Below, one piece after another: positions 55,259-64,000 of a stretch of DNA of 64,000 bases. This DNA comes from Brenneria izadpanahii. Lineage in GTDB: Bacteria > Pseudomonadota > Gammaproteobacteria > Enterobacterales > Enterobacteriaceae. The notes below the pieces were generated by a model, which saw nothing but the letters and a program-made list of their open reading frames with translations, was not told where the DNA came from and ran no database searches. A program made the translations under genes and the position numbers. The stretch spans positions 4,650,001 through 4,714,000 of the forward strand of contig NZ_CP050854.1 of NCBI RefSeq assembly GCF_017569925.1. Direction: 5' to 3'. Within the stretch, counting starts at the first letter, position 1; every line of letters begins with the position of its first letter.

Positions 55259-56074
55259 TTATGACCATCCGAACAGACGGAGAGTGTTGCGGTAGATGGC
55301 GCCGGCAATATCGTCGGCAGATTCGGGCCGCAGTTGGCAAAGCGACTGAAAAACCGCGGCGATCCGCTCAGGGCGATTGGGCTCCCCCTGATAGCCGCTG
55401 ACCGGCATGTCCGGCGCGTCCGTCTCCAGCAGCAGGCGGTCGAGAGGCAAGCGGGCGATCGCCTGGCGCGTCTTGTTCGCCCGGGGATAGGTAATGGTTC
55501 CGCCAACGCCAATGTAATAGCCCAGCCGGATAAAAGCCTGCGCCTGTTCCAGACTTCCGGCAAACCCGTGGATCACGCCGGTACGCGGCACATCGATTCG
55601 GCGCAATAGCTGCGCAAGCCGATCATGGCTACGGCGTGAATGCAGAATGACGGGAAGATCGTGCTGCCGGGCCAGCTTAAGCTGAGCCTCAAGCAGTGCG
55701 CATTGCCGCGCTAACTGCGGCGTTTGCATATAGAAATCCAGCCCTATCTCTCCCACCGCCGCCAGCTTTGCCGGATGCTGATGCAGACGATCTTGCAGTA
55801 ATTCCAGATCGGCGTCACGGTGGCGGGAAATATAGAGCGGATGTAGCCCAAGGGCGGCATAAAGGGAAGGATGGTGATGGGATAAAGCGAGCACGCGTTC
55901 GAAATAACGGGATTCAACCGCCGGAATGACAATACGCTCAACGCCAGCCGTTGCGGCCAACCGCAAACTTTCCGATACGTTCTCGCTGAACGGCGGGAAA
56001 TCAAAATGGCAGTGCGTATCAATAAATGTCCGGGTAATGCTGCTCCCGGCAAGCCCGCTTGCAATGGTCGTCAT
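55259..56074 (-). CDS. yjjV: TatD-family metal-dependent hydrolase YjjV
   Basis: A 271-residue TatD-type metallohydrolase (putative DNase/deaminase-like fold). Metal ligands are visible in FIDTHCHFDF (HxH), VGEIGLDFY (Glu), LPVILHSRRSHD (His), VIHGFAGS (His) and LLETDAPDMP (Asp). Close to E. coli YjjV (259 aa), and in the same neighbourhood as ytjA-osmY-prfC. The start at 56074 trims 26 unconserved residues; the ribosome site is weak. Confidence 0.92.
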   Translation of the reverse strand: MTTIASGLAGSSITRTFIDTHCHFDFPPFSENVSESLRLAATAGVERIVIPAVESRYFERVLALSHHHPSLYAALGLHPLYISRHRDADLELLQDRLHQHPAKLAAVGEIGLDFYMQTPQLARQCALLEAQLKLARQHDLPVILHSRRSHDRLAQLLRRIDVPRTGVIHGFAGSLEQAQAFIRLGYYIGVGGTITYPRANKTRQAIARLPLDRLLLETDAPDMPVSGYQGEPNRPERIAAVFQSLCQLRPESADDIAGAIYRNTLRLFGWS

Positions 56075-56161
56075 CTTGACCGGTATAATAGATTTATTGA
56101 ATAAAACAGCCCCTGGCGCCAGTAAACCGGCAACAGAAACGCATATCGTCAAGTTTTAATC

Positions 56162-56350
56162 TCAGTGCAAGATCGTTTTCTCTGCAGAGGCCTTTTCGTA
56201 CTCTTTGCCGTAGTCTTCCTGCAGCACGCCGGACAAATAGCCGTTGTTTCCTTCCAGCCATGCGCAGTCACTATCAAACCATTCGGCCCACATCGCCCAG
56301 AAATTCCCTTTCAACTGCTTCCATTTACCGACAACAATATCGCTATTCAT
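56162..56350 (-). CDS. CsbD-family stress protein
   Basis: A 62-residue protein of the CsbD/YjbJ type (MNSDIVVGKWKQLKGNFWAM), a class of small hydrophilic proteins induced by RpoS/SigB-type stress, function unknown. The tail (GVLQEDYGKEYEKASAEK) matches the QxxYG pattern. GGGAGG precedes the ATG at 56350; the reported seven extra upstream codons overlap this ribosome site. Confidence 0.85.
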   Translation of the reverse strand: MNSDIVVGKWKQLKGNFWAMWAEWFDSDCAWLEGNNGYLSGVLQEDYGKEYEKASAEKTILH

Positions 56351-56373
56351 CACACACACCTCCCGCTCCAAAA

Positions 56374-56518
56374 ATACCTAATAGATTTCAAGGTGTAGCC
56401 AATCAGCAACGAAACTCCCCCCTGACGGCTGGTCCGCAAAGCGACCAGCGTGAGGCCGGGAGATGAATCAAAGCGTTCAACAAGCCAACACCGCTGCAAC
56501 TTGAAAGATGAAAGGTAT
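56374..56518. repeat. Dispersed repeat with inverted ends, copy 3 (145 bp)
   Basis: The left end ATACCTAATAGATTTCAAGG and right end ...CAACTTGAAAGATGAAAGGTAT are diverged versions of the ends at 8631 and 29362; the inside is shorter still. It lies between the CsbD-like and ytjA genes. Confidence 0.75.
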
Positions 56519-56597
56519 AATCACAGTGTGCTGGTTAAATATGACAGCCAAATGGCATTGCTGTCCATCATTCATTTTCTTTGATTTATCCGTTTAT

Positions 56598-56759
56598 CTA
56601 AAGCCGTTTACGGCCGGTAAACAAACTCACCAGGAACAGAATGATGCCAACGACAAAAACGATTTTAGCCGCCCCAGTCGCTGCGCCGGCCAGTCCGCCA
56701 AAACCCAGAACGGCGGCGATCAGCGCGATAATTAAAAAGATAATTCCCCAACGAAACAT
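56598..56759 (-). CDS. ytjA: Small membrane protein YtjA (DUF1328)
   Basis: A 53-residue ORF translating as [20 protein letters not shown]... and ending [13 protein letters not shown], nearly identical to E. coli YtjA. It has two hydrophobic spans (residues 5-27 and 34-48) and a basic C-terminus. GGAGAGCAT lies before the ATG. Function unknown; DUF1328 genes are commonly RpoS-responsive and sit by osmY. Confidence 0.93.
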   Translation of the reverse strand: MFRWGIIFLIIALIAAVLGFGGLAGAATGAAKIVFVVGIILFLVSLFTGRKRL

Positions 56760-56933
56760 ATGCTCTCCTTACCAGAAATTAAAAAAATCATGGTGGTTTC
56801 CTGATGCCGGGAATAAACCCGGCTGCGTATTCCGGTGGGATACAGCATTTTTCAGGCGTGGGACAGGTTGTTCACCCAGGTGAACAACCTCAAACCTTTA
56901 ACAAAACAGCTTGCTTAACACTGAATCCTAATC

Positions 56934-57016
56934 CGTCATTCCTGCGTAGGCAGGAGTCTTTCTGATATCAACGCATGACCTGAAAGCAGATCCCCGCCTG
57001 CGCGGGGATGCCGATG
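56934..57016. repeat. Paired-palindrome intergenic repeat before ytjA/after osmY
   Basis: TCCTGCGTAGGCAGGA and ATCCCCGCCTGCGCGGGGAT are two short palindromes in opposite arms of one unit, a type scattered in gammaproteobacterial genomes. It lies just after the osmY stop and may serve as its terminator. Confidence 0.6.
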
Positions 57017-57047
57017 GAAGAGAACGTTTATCAGTAGTTTCAGGCTG

Positions 57048-57662
57048 TTATGATTTGATTGTCAGATCGTTTTTAACGCTTTTGACGCCGTTAACCGCTT
57101 TGGCGACGCTCTCAGCGCGCGCGGACTGCGCCTGGTTATCAACTTCACCGGTCAGTTGTACGATCCCCTCATGGGTTTCTACTTTGACCTTACGTGAAGG
57201 AACGATGTCATCCGCCAGCAATTTCGCCTTAATCGAGCTGGTCACCAGGGTGTCATCGGCATAAGAGCCGACTGACTGCGTGCTATCGTCTTTGACCTGC
57301 AGCTTGTCGCTGACAGACTTCACGCCTTCGGTTTTACTCGCTACCTGCACCGCGTGGGCGGCCACGTCCTGACTACTGACGAACCCGCTCAGGGTCACTA
57401 CCCCGCTGGTGGTGGCGACGGAGATATCGCCGCTCTCGATAGCTTTATCTTCCAACAGCGCGCTTTTCACTTTTGCCGTGGTGGCGCTATCGCTCATGTA
57501 GCCTGAAGCTTTATTGACGGAGCTATCGACTTTCTCACCAGTAGTATCTGCGATGCTTTGTACTTTCCGTCCCAGCGTACCTTCGGCCAGGGCGTTGCCG
57601 CCGGCCAGAATGGAACCCAGAACAACCGCGAGCAGAGATTGAGTCAGTTTGGTCTTTGTCAT
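57048..57662 (-). CDS. osmY: Periplasmic osmotically inducible protein OsmY
   Basis: A 204-residue periplasmic protein with a signal peptide (about 26 residues, ending NALA) and two BON domains (about residues 58-124 and 137-204), each with the GxVxLxG...V turn ([20 protein letters not shown]). OsmY binds unfolded or outer-membrane proteins and is RpoS-induced. Length and order next to prfC match E. coli. AGGAAG precedes the ATG. Confidence 0.95.
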   Translation of the reverse strand: MTKTKLTQSLLAVVLGSILAGGNALAEGTLGRKVQSIADTTGEKVDSSVNKASGYMSDSATTAKVKSALLEDKAIESGDISVATTSGVVTLSGFVSSQDVAAHAVQVASKTEGVKSVSDKLQVKDDSTQSVGSYADDTLVTSSIKAKLLADDIVPSRKVKVETHEGIVQLTGEVDNQAQSARAESVAKAVNGVKSVKNDLTIKS

Positions 57663-58108
57663 CGATTTCTTCCTTTTCTATTTTTATATGCCCGGAGAAA
57701 CAACCGCACCGGGCGAATTAACGCAGATGATTACGAATGAAACTCCAGTGATTCATCGTATTTCTTACTCAATACATTCATTCACTAACGTCATACAAAT
57801 CAGCGAACTATCTTAAAAATTGGTAAAACAACAATACAATGAACCATCTGTAATCGCGTTAATAGTTAAACAAACCAAAAATGATTAACACATTGTTAAC
57901 TATAGACCACTGAGTCGAAAATCATAGGAAGATAAAGAGAAAAGAGCCGGAACCGCTGATAATTAAGATTTGTCTGTGGCTTGCTTTTCAGGCGGAACAC
58001 GTTGTCGGAATGAGTGTAATTAATTGATAAATAAACAAAAATAAAAAAAGACGCCCGGCGCAGCCACAGTTTTCCCATAACGGCGCCGGTGTTTTTCTTT
58101 CAATAAAA
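57663..58108. other. osmY promoter region and AT-rich spacer
   Basis: About 450 bp of AT-rich sequence with no supportable ORF. It should contain the RpoS-type promoter of osmY, but no -10 box stands out enough to place it. Confidence 0.35.
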
Positions 58109-58283
58109 AGATGTGACTGCCGACAAAGCTCGGAACATTGCCTTAATGCCCGCCTCCCGGCCGCCGGCAAAATCCGCCATGAGTCCCGGCATTTGGGTGT
58201 AAGCGACAGCTTGTCGGGGAGAAGAACTAATGCATTGAAAAATAAGGGGATTCCCCCTCCCCTGCGAAGGGGAGGATTATCAT
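58109..58283. repeat. C-rich palindromic dispersed repeat, second copy
   Basis: Shares ACATTGCC, TTAATGCCC, AATGCATTGAAAAATAAGG-like sequence, CCCCCTCCCCTGCGAAGG and TCATCAAACGC with 32086-32449 in the same order, but lacks the 201-bp insertion. It precedes the prfC stop, where the CCTCCCC/GGGGAGG hairpin could stop transcription. Confidence 0.65.
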
Positions 58284-58304
58284 CAAACGCAAAAATCGGC
58301 TTAA

Positions 58305-59894
58305 TTAATGCTCGCGTGTTTGATGAAACGCCACGTCCGGGTAACGCTCCCGCGTTAGGTTCAAATTGACCATCGTCGGGGCGATATAGGCCAGATTATC
58401 GCCGCCGTCCAACGCCAGATGCTGCTCGTTCTTGCGTTTGAAATCCTCAAATTTTTTCACGTCGCTGCCTTCAACCCAGCGCGCGGTAGAGACGTTGACG
58501 GACTCATAGACGGCTTCCACGTTGTACTCGGTCTTCAGACGGGCGACCACCACATCAAACTGCAACACCCCCACGGCGCCAACGATAAGATCGTTATTGG
58601 TCAACGGGCGGAATACCTGTACCGCGCCCTCTTCGGATAGCTGCACCAACCCTTTCAGCAATTGTTTCTGCTTCAACGGATCGCGCAGACGGATGCGGCG
58701 GAACAGTTCCGGCGCAAAGTTAGGAATACCGGTGAATTTCATATCTTCACCCTGAGTAAAGGTATCCCCGATCTGAATAGTCCCGTGGTTATGCAACCCG
58801 ATGATATCGCCGGGATAGGCCTCTTCGACATGTGAACGGTCGCCGGCCATAAAGGTCAGGGCATCGGAAATCACCACGTCTTTGCCGGTTCGCACCTGAC
58901 GTAATTTCATTCCTTTCTCGTATTTACCGGACACCACGCGCATAAACGCTACGCGGTCGCGGTGTTTCGGGTCCATATTGGCCTGAATTTTAAACACAAA
59001 ACCGGTGAACTTCTCTTCAGACGCCGTCACTTCGCGGATATCGGTTTTACGCGGCATCGGCGTCGGCGCCCAGGCGACCAGACCGTCCAGCATGTGGTCG
59101 ACGCCAAAGTTACCCAGCGCGGTCCCAAAAAAGACCGGCGTCAAATCGCCCGAGAGGAAGGCGTCCAGTTCGAACTCGTGCGACGCCCCTTTCACCAGCT
59201 CCAGCTCTTCACGCAGTTGCAGCGCCAGTTCTTCGCCAATCGCGGTATCCAGATCCGGATTATTCAGCCCTTTTACGATACGCACTTCCTGGATCGTGTG
59301 GCCCTTACCCGTCTGGTAAAGATAGGTTTCATCCTTATAAAGGTGATAAACGCCTTTGAACAACTTGCCGCAGCCGATTGGCCAGGTGATCGGCGCACAG
59401 GCGATGTTTAATTCGTTTTCCACTTCATCCAGCAACTCCATCGGATCGCGGATGTCACGGTCAAGTTTGTTCATGAAAGTCAGGATCGGCGTATCGCGCA
59501 GACGGGTCACGTCCATCAGTTTGCGGGTACGATCTTCGACCCCTTTCGCCGCATCAATCACCATCAGGCAGCAGTCCACGGCGGTCAGCGTGCGGTAAGT
59601 ATCCTCGGAGAAGTCTTCGTGCCCAGGGGTGTCCAGCAGGTTTATCAGACAATCATGATAGGGAAACTGCATCACGGACGTGGTGATGGAAATACCACGC
59701 TGTTTTTCCATCTCCATCCAGTCGGATTTGGCATGCTGATTCGAACCGCGGCCTTTTACCGTACCGGCCGTCTGGATCGCCTGTCCGAACAGTAATACCT
59801 TTTCAGTAATGGTGGTTTTACCGGCATCGGGGTGAGATATAATGGCGAAAGTTCTTCTTTTCGAGACTTCGCGGGCGTATTCACTTGGAGACAT
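58305..59894 (-). CDS. prfC: Peptide chain release factor 3
   Basis: RF3 is the translational GTPase that removes RF1/RF2 from the ribosome after peptide release. The 529-residue protein has G1 [10 protein letters not shown]2-G3 region [11 protein letters not shown] and [11 protein letters not shown], and G4 NKLDRD, followed by domains II-III with [20 protein letters not shown]. The start at 59894 gives the E. coli length (529); nine extra upstream codons are not conserved. Upstream lie degenerate siderophore genes instead of an intact neighbour. Confidence 0.97.
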   Translation of the reverse strand: MSPSEYAREVSKRRTFAIISHPDAGKTTITEKVLLFGQAIQTAGTVKGRGSNQHAKSDWMEMEKQRGISITTSVMQFPYHDCLINLLDTPGHEDFSEDTYRTLTAVDCCLMVIDAAKGVEDRTRKLMDVTRLRDTPILTFMNKLDRDIRDPMELLDEVENELNIACAPITWPIGCGKLFKGVYHLYKDETYLYQTGKGHTIQEVRIVKGLNNPDLDTAIGEELALQLREELELVKGASHEFELDAFLSGDLTPVFFGTALGNFGVDHMLDGLVAWAPTPMPRKTDIREVTASEEKFTGFVFKIQANMDPKHRDRVAFMRVVSGKYEKGMKLRQVRTGKDVVISDALTFMAGDRSHVEEAYPGDIIGLHNHGTIQIGDTFTQGEDMKFTGIPNFAPELFRRIRLRDPLKQKQLLKGLVQLSEEGAVQVFRPLTNNDLIVGAVGVLQFDVVVARLKTEYNVEAVYESVNVSTARWVEGSDVKKFEDFKRKNEQHLALDGGDNLAYIAPTMVNLNLTRERYPDVAFHQTREH

Positions 59895-60003
59895 GATTTT
59901 CAGGCTTCTTCTGTTAGCCACCCGGCGTCAGCATCAAAGCACAGCGATGTCAGCGTCAGGCAAAGCGAAAGTAATAGCGTATAAGCCGGGTATTTTCCCT
60001 GAT

Positions 60004-60167
60004 TTAGCGGTTATACACAATCAGTGGCTGACAGCGGTGAAAAAGCGCCAGCGCATCATTGTCTTTGTGGCGATAGAGGATATCGTTCAGGGCTTGTCGA
60101 TCCAATAACCACGTTCACGATAATACTGTTCCAGATCCTCGGGTCAGCGATTGAACTCAATCATCAT
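60004..60167 (-). pseudogene. Scar of an EntE/CbsE-like 2,3-dihydroxybenzoate-AMP ligase gene
   Basis: The minus strand reads MMIEFNR, a UGA at 60144-60146 (where Trp is expected), PEDLEQYYRERGYWIDKP, and after a one-base slip LNDILYRHKDNDALALF. This matches the N-terminus of EntE-type adenylation enzymes (PE..A.RYR..GYW.D.PL.DIL). Only about 50 codons survive. Its ATG overlaps the stop of the preceding entC-like scar (ATGA), as intact entC-entE operons are ordered. Confidence 0.7.
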
Positions 60168-60415
60168 TTGATACACTCCCGATCATCAGTTATCCCGAAG
60201 GCATGCAGCATGGCGTTCAGCTTCACGCCGGTTTCATTTCATTCGGAAACCGGCTGTGAATCCGGCACGATGCCGGCGCCGCGTAACATCCGCGGGCATG
60301 CAGACTTTTGTGCGGCGACAGAAAAAGAAAATCGTCACTCGGCAGGTCGCGGGTATTCGGACCTGGAAATGCGGCAGATAACGTAGACAAGATGTATTCC
60401 TTATGTTCCTTGAAC
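60164..60415 (-). pseudogene. Scar of an EntC/CbsC-like isochorismate synthase gene
   Basis: Two ends of an isochorismate synthase remain. The first frame reads LSAAFPGPNTRDLPSDDFLF and SPHKSLHARGCYA (the EntC N-terminus); a second frame reads AGIVPDSQPVSE, a UGA at 60239-60241 where Trp is expected, then NETGVKLNAMLHAFGI (the EntC C-terminus). About 330 internal codons are deleted. It lies between the siderophore receptor and the entE-like scar, the order of fct-cbsCE in Dickeya. Confidence 0.72.
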
Positions 60416-60541
60416 AATAACCCGATGATTGGATTATTAATTCTGTTAATAAGGATACGGCTGCTAACGCATACGCGCCCCGGCAGTGGTAGCACGGGTA
60501 TGGGGCGGAAACACGCCCCGTACCCGTGGATTCGCCAGCGA

Positions 60542-62746
60542 TTACCAGCTATAGCTGACGCTGGCGATAATGCTGCGACCGACGCCATAAAAGCAGGCTG
60601 AGGTACCGCTACAGGAAGCGACATAGTGCTTATCGGTAAGATTATTGACGTTGAGCTGCACCTCCGCCCCCTTCAAACGTGACGACGCTTCACCCAGGTC
60701 GTAACTCGCCATCGCGTCATACAGGGTATAAGCGGGAACCTTAAAGCTTTCCTTATTATCACCGTAACTGGCGCCGATATAGCGTACGCCGGTACCGACG
60801 GTAACGCCTTTCAGCGCACCGCTCAGGAACCGGTAACTACCCCAGGCGGACGCGCTATGTTTCGGAATGGCGGCGGGTGTCTTGCCCACAGGATTGTTGT
60901 CGCTGACGCTTTCCTTCGTCTCGGCGTCGGTATAGCTATAGGCCGCCATCAGGCTGATTTCCGGCGTTAGCTGAGTACGCAACTCGCTTTCCAGACCTTT
61001 GGATTCCACTTCGCCGATCTGCTCGCTGTACCTGGTCACGCTGTTAGTAGAAGTAATGTTCTTCTGGGTAATATCAAACAGCGACAACGTCAGGATTGTG
61101 TCGCTGCCTTTAGGTTGGAATTTCACCCCGACTTCTTTCTGCTCGCCGGTAGTGGGTTTAAAGGGATCGGTCCCCGGCGCGCCGGAATCCAGATTAGGTT
61201 CAAATGACGTGCTATAACTGATATAGGGTGAAATACCGTTGTCGAAAGCGTACAGCAGGCCGGCGCGACCGGTGAATTTGTTATCGTTCTGCTGCTTGGT
61301 GGTGTTGTTGGTACGGTCCAGCGTGCGTACCTCGCTCCAGTCCTGGCGGCCGGACAGCAGCAGGTTCCAGTTATTCCACTCCATCTGATCCTGCAAGTAG
61401 ACGCCCACCTGATCGAGCTTTTTCTTGGTACTATCAAACAACGGCAATTCGCCGATCGTAATACCATATACCGGATTGGCCCAGTCGAATGAACACCCGT
61501 CGCAAGAGAGGCGCCAATATTTGTAGTCGCGGTTTTGCCACTTATAATCCAGACCGCCGATGGCGCTGTGCTTAACCACCCCCGTATCGAACTGCGCTTT
61601 CAACTGGTTATCCAATCCCAGTTCATCAATCTTGGTTTGCTCTTTGGCGGGACGGCGGCCCAAAATGGTATCGGTATATGTCTCGCTGCCCGCGGTATAA
61701 ACCAGATATCTATAGGTTTCATCCAACTGCGAGTAACGCACGTTCTGCTGGAACGAAAACACATCGTTAAAGGTGTGATCGAAAATATAACCGATTGCCG
61801 TCTGTTCCCGTTTCGACTGGTTATAGCTCGGTTCGCTGACGTTCATATCGTAAGGAATATAACCAGCGACGCTCTCCTTGACGGTACCGTATACCGGCAA
61901 GAAATTACGGAATCCGGCCTTCGGGTCGTTCTGATAGCTTGTCAGCAGGGTAAAGCTGGTATCGGCATTCGGCAGCCAGGTCAGCGCCGGGGCGATGGCA
62001 ACACGTTCCCGTTTAGAATCTTTGATGAATTCATGTTTAGTACTGGCGATTCCGTTCAGACGGTAAAGCAGGGACTGGTCGTCATTCAGCGCGCCGCCGA
62101 AGTCAAATGCCGCTTCAGCCAGATGCTGATTACCGCCGCTAAACTTCACCTTGCGGATATCCTGCGCCGTCGGGCGCTTGCTGGTCATGCTGACCAATCC
62201 GCCGGGGTTGACCTGACCGTACAGCACCGAAGCCGGACCATGCACCAGTTCCACCCGTTCCAGCAGCCAGGGATCAAACGTTCCTAGCGCCGCCCCTTGC
62301 CCGCTCAGCCCATAGCTTAGGCCGTCCAGAAATTTAGGCGCGAAGCGAAAGCCGCGCACTACCACCTCGTCATTGCGGTTGGACGAACCACGATAGTTGG
62401 TAAAAGCGCCGCTGGAATAACTCAGCGCGTCCGATACCGAGGAAACCGCCTGGGCATCCATTTGATCGCGCGTGATAACGCTAATGGTTTGCGGGGTTTT
62501 TACCAATGGCGTGCTGGTCTTGGTACCGGCGGCGCTTTCTTTGGCGACGATGCCTTTCAGCGGCGCGGTAACGCTTTCACCGCCTGCCGTCACGACGATC
62601 GTATCGCTACGTGTTGTATCGTCTGCCGTGGCGGCATAGCTCAGTGGCGACGCCAGTAACACAGAGGCGATAGCCAGCGGTATGCGGTGATTATCGGTAT
62701 TGAGACTAATTAGATGGGTTAATGGTTTTTTTGTCGTTTTAAACAT
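60542..62746 (-). CDS. TonB-dependent siderophore receptor
   Basis: A 734-residue outer-membrane receptor. After a long signal peptide (ending about residue 39, SPLSYA) comes a TonB box-like DTIVVTA, the plug domain ([49 protein letters not shown]) and a 22-strand barrel ending in VSYSW. The type is the ferrichrome/catecholate siderophore group (FhuA/Fct/FcuA-like). Its position upstream of cbsC/cbsE-like scars suggests an Fct-type chrysobactin receptor. Divergent from fes with a shared 322-bp control region; probably Fur-regulated. Confidence 0.88.
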   Translation of the reverse strand: MFKTTKKPLTHLISLNTDNHRIPLAIASVLLASPLSYAATADDTTRSDTIVVTAGGESVTAPLKGIVAKESAAGTKTSTPLVKTPQTISVITRDQMDAQAVSSVSDALSYSSGAFTNYRGSSNRNDEVVVRGFRFAPKFLDGLSYGLSGQGAALGTFDPWLLERVELVHGPASVLYGQVNPGGLVSMTSKRPTAQDIRKVKFSGGNQHLAEAAFDFGGALNDDQSLLYRLNGIASTKHEFIKDSKRERVAIAPALTWLPNADTSFTLLTSYQNDPKAGFRNFLPVYGTVKESVAGYIPYDMNVSEPSYNQSKREQTAIGYIFDHTFNDVFSFQQNVRYSQLDETYRYLVYTAGSETYTDTILGRRPAKEQTKIDELGLDNQLKAQFDTGVVKHSAIGGLDYKWQNRDYKYWRLSCDGCSFDWANPVYGITIGELPLFDSTKKKLDQVGVYLQDQMEWNNWNLLLSGRQDWSEVRTLDRTNNTTKQQNDNKFTGRAGLLYAFDNGISPYISYSTSFEPNLDSGAPGTDPFKPTTGEQKEVGVKFQPKGSDTILTLSLFDITQKNITSTNSVTRYSEQIGEVESKGLESELRTQLTPEISLMAAYSYTDAETKESVSDNNPVGKTPAAIPKHSASAWGSYRFLSGALKGVTVGTGVRYIGASYGDNKESFKVPAYTLYDAMASYDLGEASSRLKGAEVQLNVNNLTDKHYVASCSGTSACFYGVGRSIIASVSYSW

Positions 62747-62954
62747 GAACTCATTCCTTCAGAAAACAGCCTTGTCTTAGAACATTCGGAATGTTTTGAG
62801 CTTATAAAACCCCCACAAAGGCTGGATGGATCTCCATTACCTTTGAGTAATAACAAGTTTTATTACGATGTAATGCGATAACAAACAGTGAAATACCTGG
62901 CTCAAAACACACGTTTAAGTGATGAAATAAATATCTAATTGAAAATGCAAACAC

Positions 62955-62980
62955 ATATCAATATTATTCGCATTAATAAT
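62955..62980. promoter_or_regulatory. Possible Fur box in the receptor-fes divergent region
   Basis: ATATCAATATTATTCGCATT followed by AATAAT is AT-rich and partly palindromic and fits loosely to GATAATGATAATCATTATC. The region serves two iron genes. The match is partial, so binding is only plausible. Confidence 0.35.
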
Positions 62981-63068
62981 ACCATTTGTAAAGTAATCGC
63001 TTCATATCATTATTTATGTAATTAAGGGTAAAGAACCCAACACGGCAGGCACCATCAGGGAGGTTCTC

Positions 63069-64000
63069 ATGCCAGAAAAACAGCCATCTGGTACTGCGGT
63101 AACGTTTCTTTCATCCTCTTCGGCGGGGGACGATCGCTGGTGGCGGCAGGTAGCCCGAATCGGCACGCCGCTGATGGAAGACCTGAGTGAAAAACAGGTC
63201 GGCGTGACCTTTTTCTGGCGCGATCCGGCCGGGGATGAACACCGTTCGGCTATTCAGCGCGTCTATGTCGATATCAATGGCATTACCGATCATCACAGCC
63301 TTACGCCACAAAGCCTGCAACGCCTGCCCGGCGCCGATGTCTGGTTCTGGTCGCTGAATATCGAATCGGAATGGCGTGGAAGCTACAGCCTGATCCCAAT
63401 TACCCGTGAACAGTTGCCTCCCGAATTTCATGGCGATGAGAAACAGCGCAACCAACAGCAACGCGAATGGTGGTGCTCGTTGTTTCCTTATGCCATCGCC
63501 GATCCCCTTAATCCGCTGGCATCCTATAACACCCATTGGGGCGCCTCGCTCTCTATCGCCCATATGCCCGCCGCTCCTGCGCAACAGGCATGGCAGCGGT
63601 GGGATAGCGGTAAAGCGCCTGAGCCGAATCCCTGGCAATTGCAGGCTTTCCACTGGACAAGCGCTCAACTGGGAAATCGGCGTCGGATCTGGCTGTATAC
63701 CACCGCAATAAGCGAGAGAGCGTCGCGGCGCCCATTGGTGATTGTGCTGGATGGACAAAAATGGACGCAGGAACTTCCTCTGTTCTCCGCGCTGGATGCG
63801 GAAACGGCTAATGGCGCGTTGCCGCCGGCGGTGTGGTTGTTCATTGATGTGATTGACATGCGGCACCGAGAGCGGGAACTGACCTGCAATGCGGATTTCT
63901 GGCTGGCGGTACAGGCGGAGCTGCTGCCGCTGGCCGCACGCTATGCCGCCTTCAGCGACGACCCCAATCTCACCGTGGTAGCGGGACAGAGCTATGGCGG
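63069..64000 (+). CDS. fes: Enterochelin esterase Fes (5' part; runs off the window)
   Basis: Fes hydrolyses ferric-enterobactin and related tri-catecholate esters in the cytoplasm to release iron. The open frame from ATG 63069 (MPEKQPSGTAVTF, GGAGG upstream) to the edge gives about 310 residues: the N-terminal domain has VTFFWRDP and VWFWSLNIESEWRGSY, the alpha/beta-hydrolase part has VIVLDGQKW, LFIDVIDMRHRERELTCNAD and the nucleophile elbow GQSYG at the very end. The remaining C-terminal part with the Asp/His is outside the window. Divergent from the siderophore receptor. Confidence 0.93.
   Translation, partial: MPEKQPSGTAVTFLSSSSAGDDRWWRQVARIGTPLMEDLSEKQVGVTFFWRDPAGDEHRSAIQRVYVDINGITDHHSLTPQSLQRLPGADVWFWSLNIESEWRGSYSLIPITREQLPPEFHGDEKQRNQQQREWWCSLFPYAIADPLNPLASYNTHWGASLSIAHMPAAPAQQAWQRWDSGKAPEPNPWQLQAFHWTSAQLGNRRRIWLYTTAISERASRRPLVIVLDGQKWTQELPLFSALDAETANGALPPAVWLFIDVIDMRHRERELTCNADFWLAVQAELLPLAARYAAFSDDPNLTVVAGQSYG

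Noticed and set aside
63111..63866. A 251-codon minus-strand frame at the right edge
   Set aside because: It is antisense to fes, whose plus-strand frame is open to the window edge and shows the esterase motifs.

Overview
The window is chromosomal DNA of a plant-associated enterobacterium. The left part follows the E. coli order plsB-ubiA-ubiC and groL-groS-fxsA-aspA-cutA-dsbD-yjdC-tRNA-Phe, without the dcuA that E. coli has after aspA. The right part follows yjjV-ytjA-osmY-prfC. Together with a signal-peptide-less levansucrase, a rhamnogalacturonan hydrolase, L-rhamnonate catabolism and a decayed chrysobactin/enterobactin-type operon, this points to Pectobacteriaceae, perhaps near Brenneria. 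The genus is inferred from gene content only.

Layout. 1-9.6 kb: core housekeeping genes with a textbook sigma-32 promoter before groS. 9.69-16.65 kb: a decayed genomic island in tRNA-Phe, bounded by a 21-bp direct repeat. It holds a broken integrase joined to a mobilisation-gene remnant, an intact ccdAB pair, nested IS3-family elements, a 783-residue putative nuclease/defence protein and metabolic gene fragments. The tRNA's own terminator now lies beyond the far att site. 17.3-21.2 kb: a nitrogenase-like alpha/beta pair and a frameshifted cysteine-synthase-like gene, with no reductase gene nearby. 21-30.4 kb: an autotransporter esterase, a HAD phosphatase, a binding protein plus GH105 hydrolase, and rhmR-rhmD-rhmA.

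30.4-41.8 kb: two ferric/organophosphate-type ABC importers. The second forms a tightly overlapped operon with a metallo-beta-lactamase-fold protein and a histidine phosphatase, next to a divergent DeoR regulator. A small polymorphic-toxin type 44 gene and its likely immunity gene lie between them. 41.8-48.3 kb: a sugar ABC importer and a divergent GH3 beta-glucosidase. 48.6-52.6 kb: levansucrase downstream of a phage-type holin and Q antiterminator, with terminator-like hairpins in each gap and a divergent CI/LexA-like repressor. 52.8-64 kb: entD, a nucleoside transporter, yjjV, small stress genes, osmY, prfC, scars of entC/entE-like genes, a TonB siderophore receptor and the start of fes.

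Several repeat families recur: an element with about 26-bp inverted ends (three copies), a 201-bp insertion with Tn5-like ends and an 11-bp target duplication, and C-rich palindromic elements including a 48-bp tandem array. Two genes carry single-base frameshifts in short C tracts, which may be real decay or assembly error.
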